A stretch of 16,065 bases of DNA. It comes from Streptomyces roseochromogenus subsp. oscitans DS 12.976. GTDB lineage: Bacteria; Actinomycetota; Actinomycetes; Streptomycetales; Streptomycetaceae. The notes below the pieces were generated by a model. That model was not told where the DNA came from. It saw only the letters and a program-made list of their open reading frames with translations, and did not search any database. Every line of letters begins with the position of its first letter. Position 1 is the stretch's first letter. A program made the position numbers and the translations under genes. The stretch is taken from positions 8,397,095 to 8,413,159 of the forward strand of contig NZ_CM002285.1 of NCBI RefSeq assembly GCF_000497445.1, given 5' to 3'. Shown in pieces: positions 1-6,203 of this stretch.

Positions 1-15
1 GGAGCGGAGGGGACG

Positions 16-1446
16 ATGAGCGGGTCACCGAAGTACAGCAGCGTCCGTGTGGGTGCGATGTATGCCCAGCGGGAGGCGGCGGAGCGCCGTCGCCGGGCCG
101 AGGAGCGCCGGGCCAGGGAACGCAGGCGGGCCGCCGAGCGGGCGCGGCTGGCCCAGGAGGCGGCTGCCCGCCGGGAACGCGCGCGTGCCGAGACGGAGCG
201 GCGCCGTGCCGAAGTCGCACGAAAAGAGGCCGAGTTGGCGGCCCGGCGGACGGCCGAGCGCGGCGCCCGGCTGGCCCGTGCGCGGGCGGAGCAGAACCGG
301 GCCGACGAGCGCGGTCTGGAGGAGGTGCGGGAGCTGATCGCCGAGGCCCAGCGGTCCGGGGCGCGGGCCGACGTCGGTTCCCTGGAGAGGCGGTTGGCCG
401 ACCTGCGGGAGCGGGCCGCCCGTGGGGAACAGCTCGGGGACGCGGTGGAGGAACTGCGCGGCCGGGTCGTGAGCCTGCGCTCGACAGCAGGGGGGAACTT
501 TACGGACGACCCCTCCGCCGTCCTGGCCGGTCTGGAGCGCCGGTTCTCCGCCACCGGCACGGACGGCGCCACCCTCGACGCGGACGGCCATCGGCGCTGC
601 ACCGACCTGCTCGACCAGCTGCGCGCGGCCGCCGCCCCGGGCCGGCAGGTCCGTTTCGAAGCCCTGCTCGGCACGGTCGAACACGCCCTGGCCCGGCATG
701 CTGCGAAGGTCGCCGAGGCCCGAGAAGCCGCTGAGCGGACGGCACTCGCGGAACAGGAGCGGGAGGCGGCCGAGGCGGCGGAGCGCGAGCGCGCCGAGGC
801 AGCGCAGGCGGCCCTGGAGCTGGCCCTCGTGGAGGCCGCCGAGCGGCTCGACGTCGTACGGCCGGCGGCCGAGGGCGTGGTGGACACCGCCGCCGATCTC
901 GGCGACCCCGGGCTCGCCGACGAGATCGGGGACCACCTGTGCGCCGTCACCCAGGCGCTGACCGGGCGCTCGGCGGCCGAGGCACTGAAGGCGGTCGCCG
1001 ATCTGGAAGGGCGGCTCCCCGACGCCGAACGCCGGCTGGACGAGCTGGAGCTGGCCTACCAGCGACGCCGGGACCTGGTGGAGGCGCTCCGGGACGCCAT
1101 GACCGGCGAGGGGTTCGCCTTCGAGGGCGGTGAGGACCAGGGCGGCAGCTTCCGGCTGCACTTCACGCGGCCGACCGGGGCGACGTACGAGACCACGGTC
1201 ACCACCGAGGACGACGGCACGCCCGTCCTCGTCTACCGCGTGGCGGGCGAGCCGGACGTGACGCTGTACGCCCCGCAGGACGAGGCGGTGTGCGACACCA
1301 CCGAGGCGCTGCTGGAGCGGGTGCACGGGGCGCTGGGCGGCGACGACGGCTTCGTCCCGGGTGAGCTCGGCTGGGACGGCAAACCGCCGGGCCGGCGCGC
1401 CAAGCCGCTGCCGCACGAGACCTCCTGGAGGTGGACGACCCCGTGA
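16..1446 (+). CDS. Coiled-coil protein of unknown function, first gene of the chaperone/GTPase operon
   Basis: I do not recognise a named family. The ATG at 16 is preceded by GGAGCGGAGGGG at 1-12, a strong ribosome binding site, so the 476-residue start is well supported. Residues about 16-110 are almost only Arg, Glu and Ala (ERRRRAEERRARERRR type) and predict a long charged helix or coiled coil. Residues about 110-160 and 235-355 contain further helical, heptad-like stretches (AAERERAEAAQAALELALVEAAERL class). From about 355 the composition changes to a compact mixed alpha/beta region with short strands (SFRLHFTRPTGATYETTVTT, TPVLVYRVAGEPDVTLYA), suggesting a folded domain at about 355-450. 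There is no signal peptide or membrane segment, so it is probably cytosolic. It overlaps the AAA+ gene by four bases (GTGA), implying translational coupling. By position it may be a scaffold or adaptor for the downstream ATPase, but that is inference. The gene upstream of the window is unknown. Confidence 0.85.
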   Translation: MSGSPKYSSVRVGAMYAQREAAERRRRAEERRARERRRAAERARLAQEAAARRERARAETERRRAEVARKEAELAARRTAERGARLARARAEQNRADERGLEEVRELIAEAQRSGARADVGSLERRLADLRERAARGEQLGDAVEELRGRVVSLRSTAGGNFTDDPSAVLAGLERRFSATGTDGATLDADGHRRCTDLLDQLRAAAAPGRQVRFEALLGTVEHALARHAAKVAEAREAAERTALAEQEREAAEAAERERAEAAQAALELALVEAAERLDVVRPAAEGVVDTAADLGDPGLADEIGDHLCAVTQALTGRSAAEALKAVADLEGRLPDAERRLDELELAYQRRRDLVEALRDAMTGEGFAFEGGEDQGGSFRLHFTRPTGATYETTVTTEDDGTPVLVYRVAGEPDVTLYAPQDEAVCDTTEALLERVHGALGGDDGFVPGELGWDGKPPGRRAKPLPHETSWRWTTP

Positions 1447-3440
1447 GCACGGTCGGCTTCGCCAAGGGCGAGGACGGTACGGGACCCGTCACCGCCGACG
1501 GCATGATGCCCCTGTGGGCGGTCTCGCTCGGCTGGGAGCTGCGGCGCGGCCGTCAGGTGATCATCAACGGGCAGATCCGGGACCGCTGGTGGTTCGAGGA
1601 CCGGCCCGCCTCCTTCCGGGAGGTGGTCGCCGGGGTGCTGGAAGTGCGCGGCGCCGACGTGGTGGGCTGGTGGGACCCGGTGGCCGGGCTCACCTTCCCG
1701 CTGCCGGGCCACGCGGAGCGCTTCGCCCGGCTGGAGACGGACCGGCCCCGCACAGCCACCGGCAGCGGTGACCGGGGCACACCCGCGGACGACCGGCGTC
1801 AGGATGACCGGCGTCAGGACGACCGACAGCGAGCCAACCCGCGCAGCCGGCGCGGCATCGAACGCGAGCGGGACCGGTCGAGCCTGCTCTCCCCTCGCTC
1901 AGCCGGCCCCCCGCGCGCCTTCGACGACGTGGTCGCCACCGTGCACCGACTCGCCGCCTCCCCCGACGCGGCCACGGCCTTCGTCTTCCAGGACATCGAC
2001 CACCACCTCCCGCCCGGCCAGCCGGAATCGAGCGCCGGCTACCTCCGGCTGCGCGCCGCGATGACGGACGCCGTGACCCCCCGCGAGGCCCTGGCGGGCC
2101 ACCGCCCGCACGCCCGCAACGCCGTCCTGTGCGCGGTGGGCGACGTCGGCCGGCTGCCCGGCTGGTTCCACCTGGAGGACCCCCGGATCGCCACGCTGCA
2201 CGTCGGCCCACCGGACCCGAGCGAGCGCCGCCTGTGGCTGACCTGGCTGCGCGGCGACTTCAACGGCGCCCCGGACGCCACGCGCCACGACATCGAGGCC
2301 CTGGTCGGTGCCACCGACGGCATGTCCGGCTGGGACATCGACGCGCTCGCCCGGACCTCGTGGCTGCGCGACGTGCCGCTGCGGAAACCGGACAAGCTCC
2401 TGGAACTGCACCGGCTCAACGTGAGCGTCGACCCGTGGACCCAGCTGGACCGGGAGACCGTCGCCGGCGCGGCCGACGTACTGGGCGCCCGGGTGGTAGG
2501 CCAGTCCAAGGCCGTAGACGCGGTGGCCGCCGCGCTCCAGGCGGCCTTCGTGGGCGTCGACTTCGGCGGCTCCGGCACCGCCCGCCCCCGGGGCGCGTTC
2601 TTCTTCGTCGGCCCGACCGGCGTCGGCAAGACCGAACTCGCCAAGGCCGTCGCCGAGTTGATGTTCGGCGACCAGAGTGCGTACGCCCGCTTCGACATGA
2701 GCGAGTACCAGCAGGAACACGCGGCCGAGCGGCTCGCGGGCGCACCGCCTGGCTACATCGGCCACGAGCAGGGCGGCGAGCTGACCCGACGGGTCCAGGA
2801 ACGGCCGTTCAGCGTCCTCCTCTTCGACGAGATCGAAAAGGCGCACCCGCGGGTACTGGACAAGTTCCTCCAGATCCTGGAGGACGGCCGCCTCACCGAC
2901 GGCCGCGGCCAGACCGCGTACTTCTCCCAGTGCCTGATCATCTTCACCTCCAACACGGGCGCGGAGGCGGTCCAGAGTCTGCTGTCCGGAGGCGACTCCG
3001 AAGGCGGCGAAGAAGTGCCGTACTCCGCCCTGGAGGCACACTTCACCCGGGCCGTGGAGGAGAAATTCCGGGCGATCGGCCGGCCGGAGATCTACGGTCG
3101 GCTCAAGCCGGGCGTGGTCGTCTTCGACATGCTGCGCCGCGAGCACATCGTGAAGATCGCCGACCGGCTGCTGGGCCAGCTCACCGAGTCCGTCCGCGAA
3201 CGCCACCAGGTCGAGCTGGTCCCCGACACGGACACCCTGCACCCCTGGATCACCGAGCGGATGAGCGACCCGGAGCACCAGGCATACGGCGGCCGCCAGA
3301 TCCGCAACGAACTGGAACGGCTGCGGGAGGCCGTGGTCGCCCGGTTCCTGGCCCAGCGCCCGACCCCGGGCAGCCGGATCCGGCTCGGCATCGACGCCGA
3401 CGGCACGCCGTGGGCCAGGACCGAGGAAGGGAACGGCTGA
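1443..3440 (+). CDS. ClpB/ClpC-like AAA+ ATPase with degenerate first AAA domain
   Basis: The GTG at 1443 is chosen because GGAGGTGG at 1425-1432 is correctly spaced and gives a GTGA overlap with the previous stop; the in-frame GTG at 1431 lies inside that site. The protein has 665 residues. Residues about 25-95 form a small domain (INGQIRDRWW, WWDPVAGLTF) resembling the N-terminus of other uncharacterised bacterial AAA ATPases. A polar, Arg/Asp-rich linker follows at about 100-155. Residues about 160-330 look like the second half of an AAA domain with a Walker B-like FVFQDID but no Walker A. Residues about 345-660 are a full Clp/Hsp100 second ATPase domain: Walker A GPTGVGKT (390-397), pore loop GYIG (437-440), Walker B LLFDEIEKAH (D462/E463), sensor-1 TSNTG, arginine finger R553 in EIYGRLKP, and sensor-2 GGRQI (R618). 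It is therefore likely an active unfoldase or remodeller using only the second ring. There is no ClpP-binding IGF/IGL-type loop that I can see. It lies three bases before an Hsp70-like gene, recalling the ClpB-Hsp70 partnership. Confidence 0.9.
   Translation: MSTVGFAKGEDGTGPVTADGMMPLWAVSLGWELRRGRQVIINGQIRDRWWFEDRPASFREVVAGVLEVRGADVVGWWDPVAGLTFPLPGHAERFARLETDRPRTATGSGDRGTPADDRRQDDRRQDDRQRANPRSRRGIERERDRSSLLSPRSAGPPRAFDDVVATVHRLAASPDAATAFVFQDIDHHLPPGQPESSAGYLRLRAAMTDAVTPREALAGHRPHARNAVLCAVGDVGRLPGWFHLEDPRIATLHVGPPDPSERRLWLTWLRGDFNGAPDATRHDIEALVGATDGMSGWDIDALARTSWLRDVPLRKPDKLLELHRLNVSVDPWTQLDRETVAGAADVLGARVVGQSKAVDAVAAALQAAFVGVDFGGSGTARPRGAFFFVGPTGVGKTELAKAVAELMFGDQSAYARFDMSEYQQEHAAERLAGAPPGYIGHEQGGELTRRVQERPFSVLLFDEIEKAHPRVLDKFLQILEDGRLTDGRGQTAYFSQCLIIFTSNTGAEAVQSLLSGGDSEGGEEVPYSALEAHFTRAVEEKFRAIGRPEIYGRLKPGVVVFDMLRREHIVKIADRLLGQLTESVRERHQVELVPDTDTLHPWITERMSDPEHQAYGGRQIRNELERLREAVVARFLAQRPTPGSRIRLGIDADGTPWARTEEGNG
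1788..1829 (+). repeat. 15-bp in-frame tandem repeat in AAA+ gene linker
   Basis: Two near-identical 15-base units (GACGACCGGCGTCAG at 1788-1802; GATGACCGGCGTCAG at 1803-1817) are followed by a shorter third copy (GACGACCGACAG, 1818-1829). The units are in frame and encode DDRRQ-DDRRQ-DDRQ in the polar linker between the N-terminal domain and the degenerate AAA region. This is probably replication slippage in a disordered, length-tolerant segment, so copy number may vary between strains. Confidence 0.8.
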
Positions 3441-3443
3441 CAC

Positions 3444-5015
3444 ATGCTCGGTATCGCCATCGGCCACCGCATCGCCCGCATCGGCCGCATCGACGCGGAA
3501 GGCCGCCCGGCCGTGACGGTGACGGACCTGGCCGGAACGGAGACAGCCACCGACCGCGACGCCGCACTGACCGCGCTCCTCGCCGAAGCCACAGGTGAGG
3601 AGGCAATGCTCGGCCTGCCCGCCTCCGCCGGCCGCGATGCCGAGGCCCGCCTCCGCCGCGCCGCCGAGGACGCCGGCCTCCGCGTCAACAGAGTCGTCCC
3701 GGAACCGGTCGCGGTGGCCCTGCACTACGGCGCGATCGACGAGGGCGTACACCGTACGGTCCTGGTGGTCGACCAGGCCGCGGCCACGGTGGACCTGACG
3801 GTCCTCGCCATCACCCCGGACCTGACGGTACGAGTCGTCACCACGCGCACCGAACAACTGGCCGACGACCACGCCCGCACGGCGATAGCCCGGGAACTGA
3901 CCCAGGCGACCCTTGACTCCGTACTCCTCTCCGGCGACCTGTACACAACGCCCGCCCACCGCACGGACATCGAGAACCTCGCCGAGGCTCAGGGCCTGAC
4001 GGTCCGCTGCACAACCCCCGAACTGGCCGTCGTACACGGTCTCCTGCTCCTGGAAGACTTCGGGCTCCTCCGCATCACCTTCGGCCCGGCACCGACGGTG
4101 ACCCACTTTCCCCCTCCGCTGGAGGACCCGGAACCGCACGCCTGGTCCACTCCCGTGGAGGACCCAGAACCAGAAAGCGCCCCGAAGGGGCGCGGGGCCG
4201 AGACATATGCGGCTCCGCCGCGTGGGCGCGAGGAACCCCCACCGGCCCGCAGCGAACCCCCCACCGCCACCACCCCACCCCTCCCCACCCCCGAACCAGA
4301 ACCCGAAACACAACCCCAACCCCAACCCCAGACACACCCGCAACCGGCCCACACCCTCCACGCCGTCCCCGTAACCCAACTCCAAGCCATCCGCCGGGAC
4401 GACCACCTCCTCGTCCTCTGGGCCTGGCCCGACTCCGCCCTCACCGCCCGCGTCCGCTGGCGCTGCGAAGACGCGGCAGCGACCCGCCCCCGCGAGGGCG
4501 ACATCCGCTGGCAGCGCCGGGTCTACGAACACGACGGCGGCCTGGACCTCCCCGTCGGCCGAGGCGCGGTCACGCTCACCGTCGAGGCCCTGGTCCCCGA
4601 CGCCACCGTCGACACGGAGGGCGCCGCCTCCCTGCGCATCCCGGCCGAACCCCCCATCGTCGAGTACGAACCGTCCCTGCGCCGCCGCCTCACCGGCGCC
4701 CGCGTCGCGACCGTCACCTTCACCGCCCGGACCGGCTGCGACCTCCCCGCCCTCCGGATCGTCCACGGCCTCGGCCGCTACCGCCCCACCAGCACGGCCG
4801 AGGGCACCGTCCTCCACGAGGTCCCCGCCCAGCGCCTCCCCGCCGGCACCCCCCTCACCGTGGAGTTCCCCTTCCCCAGCACCCGAGGCTCCTCCTGGCT
4901 CGTCTGCTTCCCGGCGGACGGCCCGGACTCCGGCCCCGGCTCCGACCCAGACTCCTGCCAAGACCGCGACATCGACATCCGCCCCACGGCGCTGCACCGG
5001 CTGCGAGTGACCTGA
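3444..5015 (+). CDS. Shrunken Hsp70-like protein with proline-rich linker and beta-rich C-terminus
   Basis: The ATG at 3444 follows GAAGGGAA (3426-3433) and lies three bases after the AAA+ stop; the product has 523 residues. Residues 1-210 align by eye with a minimal Hsp70/actin-like ATPase core: GIAIGHR at 3-9 sits where Hsp70 has GIDLGTT, LPASAGRDAEARLRRAAEDAGL matches the VPAYF...R.AT..AG.iAGL helix, EPVAVALHYG (87-96) matches EPTAAALAYG, VVDQAAATVDLTVL (108-121) replaces the DLGGGTFD phosphate-2 loop, and VLLSGDLYTTP (160-170) replaces VLLVGGSTRMP. The acidic residue of phosphate-1 and the glycines of phosphate-2 are lost, and most of subdomain IIB and the whole peptide-binding domain are absent, so ATPase activity is doubtful. 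Residues about 212-315 are a low-complexity Pro/Glu/Gln/Thr linker. Residues about 325-515 look like one or two beta-sandwich (fibronectin-III-like) domains, which is inference. Context (ClpB-like ATPase before, GTPase after) suggests an adaptor or pseudo-chaperone role. The stop abuts the next start. Confidence 0.85.
   Translation: MLGIAIGHRIARIGRIDAEGRPAVTVTDLAGTETATDRDAALTALLAEATGEEAMLGLPASAGRDAEARLRRAAEDAGLRVNRVVPEPVAVALHYGAIDEGVHRTVLVVDQAAATVDLTVLAITPDLTVRVVTTRTEQLADDHARTAIARELTQATLDSVLLSGDLYTTPAHRTDIENLAEAQGLTVRCTTPELAVVHGLLLLEDFGLLRITFGPAPTVTHFPPPLEDPEPHAWSTPVEDPEPESAPKGRGAETYAAPPRGREEPPPARSEPPTATTPPLPTPEPEPETQPQPQPQTHPQPAHTLHAVPVTQLQAIRRDDHLLVLWAWPDSALTARVRWRCEDAAATRPREGDIRWQRRVYEHDGGLDLPVGRGAVTLTVEALVPDATVDTEGAASLRIPAEPPIVEYEPSLRRRLTGARVATVTFTARTGCDLPALRIVHGLGRYRPTSTAEGTVLHEVPAQRLPAGTPLTVEFPFPSTRGSSWLVCFPADGPDSGPGSDPDSCQDRDIDIRPTALHRLRVT
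4172..4252 (+). repeat. Streptomyces intergenic-type palindromic repeat lying inside a coding region
   Basis: This segment matches, from memory, a repeat seen in very many copies in Streptomyces intergenic DNA: an AGCGCCCC-GAA-GGGGCGCGGGGC block, a short variable spacer, GCGGCTCCGCCGCGTGGGCGCG, then a tail ending in CCCGCAG. Two hairpins are visible: GCGCCCC (4177-4183) pairs with GGGGCGC (4187-4193) around a GAA loop, and GCGGC (4209-4213) pairs with GCCGC (4217-4221) around TCC. Here the element is read in frame and encodes about 27 residues (roughly 243-270) of the proline-rich linker of the Hsp70-like protein. The copy differs from the form I remember in the second half (AGGAACCCCC where CAGCCAC is common). 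A genome-wide search would confirm membership. Confidence 0.75.
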
Positions 5016-6203
5016 ATGGCCAGACGACTCACCTGCCCCTACTGCTACGAGACCTTCGCCCCGCGTGAGATCCGGTTCCGCTGCAACAGCCGGCTCAGCC
5101 GCACCCGCAAGCAGTGCGAGCGCCGCCGCGACCCGGTCCTCGACGAACGCTTCGGCCGGCGCCCCAGCCACGACGTGGGCCCGGACTTCGCCGCCGACGG
5201 CCGCAAGTCGACGGCGGTGTGCCCGGACTGTGACGGCGAGACGACGTACCGCATCTGCCCGGTCTGCCACGTCGAACTGCCGGTGCAGTTCGGCATGGTG
5301 GAGAACCGGCTGATCGCGATGGTCGGCGCGAGATCCTCCGGCAAGACGATCTACATGACCGTGCTGCTGCACGAGATGCGCAACCAGGTCGGCGAGGCCT
5401 ACGGCGCCTCGCTGATGGGCCTGGACGACACCACCATGCGCCGCTACAGCTCGGAGTACGAGGACCGGCTCTACCGCGACCGGCAGATGTTCCCGCCCAC
5501 ACAGACCGCGACGACCAACGCCAATCGGGTGGAACCACTGGTGTTCAGGTTCGGGCTGCGCCGCAAGGGGCTGTTCGGGGAGCGGCCGCAGCACAGCGTG
5601 CTGTCGTTCTTCGACACGGCGGGCGAGGACTTCAACAGCAGGGAGAGCGTGGAGCTCAACACCCGCTACCTGACCAACGCGGACGGCATCATCCTGTTGC
5701 TGGACCCGCTGCAGATGCCGGGCGCCCGGGACAACGCGGCACCCGGCACGGCGCTGCCCGGCCTGGACGGCATCGACCCGCCGATCAACGTACTGAGCCG
5801 GGTGAGCGGCATGCTGCTGGCCGCGAAGGGCGGCAAGGCAGCGAAGGCCGACACCCCGATCGCGGTGGTCTTCTCCAAGATGGACGCCTTCTGGCATCTG
5901 ATGGAGAACGGCAGCCCGCTGCGGTCACACGCACCCGCGCGCGGCCGTTTCGACGTCGGCGACAGCCTCAGCGTCCACGAGGAGGTCCGTCAGCTGCTCA
6001 AGGAATGGGACGGCGTGCCCATCGACCAGTCCCTGGAGAACACCTTCGCCCGCTACCGCTACTTCGGTGTCTCCGCGCTGGGCCGCAGCGCCACACCGGA
6101 GGCCCGTGTCGCCGACACCGGCATCCAGCCCTACCGGGTCGCGGATCCGCTGCTGTGGCTGCTGAGCGAGTTCGGTGCGGTGCCGAAGGCGGGCCGCGGA
6201 TGA
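5016..6203 (+). CDS. Zinc-ribbon TRAFAC-type GTPase (double-GTPase system, first partner)
   Basis: The ATG at 5016 directly follows the previous stop with no gap, so translation is probably coupled; the upstream ribosome site is weak. The product has 395 residues. It opens with zinc-binding cysteines: CPYC near residue 7, further Cys at about 27-39, then CPDC and CPVC (about 70-90). The GTPase core follows: G1/P-loop GARSSGKT (104-111), G3 DTAGED (200-205), G4-like SKMD (287-290) and G5-like VSALG (about 352-356). The interval between G3 and G4 is long and contains an LLLDPLQMPG segment typical of this family. No membrane segment is seen. Presence beside a GAP1-type gene and a second GTPase fits the double-GTPase (DO-GTPase) class of predicted conflict-system NTPases; naming of the exact subfamily is from memory. 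The TGA stop overlaps the ATG of the GAP1 gene (ATGA at 6200-6203). It is expected to bind GTP and act as a switch; its partner and trigger are unknown. Confidence 0.88.
   Translation: MARRLTCPYCYETFAPREIRFRCNSRLSRTRKQCERRRDPVLDERFGRRPSHDVGPDFAADGRKSTAVCPDCDGETTYRICPVCHVELPVQFGMVENRLIAMVGARSSGKTIYMTVLLHEMRNQVGEAYGASLMGLDDTTMRRYSSEYEDRLYRDRQMFPPTQTATTNANRVEPLVFRFGLRRKGLFGERPQHSVLSFFDTAGEDFNSRESVELNTRYLTNADGIILLLDPLQMPGARDNAAPGTALPGLDGIDPPINVLSRVSGMLLAAKGGKAAKADTPIAVVFSKMDAFWHLMENGSPLRSHAPARGRFDVGDSLSVHEEVRQLLKEWDGVPIDQSLENTFARYRYFGVSALGRSATPEARVADTGIQPYRVADPLLWLLSEFGAVPKAGRG

Noticed and set aside
4177..4221. The two hairpins in the Hsp70-like gene as a transcription terminator
   Set aside because: They lie in the middle of an open frame whose downstream part and following genes are intact, no T-run follows, and the pattern fits a dispersed repeat better.
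1899..5897. A 1332-codon open frame on the minus strand across the AAA+, Hsp70-like and GTPase genes
   Set aside because: It is the antisense shadow of high-GC genes. The product is low-complexity Gly/Ala/Val/Arg without motifs, while the plus-strand frames show clear families and ribosome sites.
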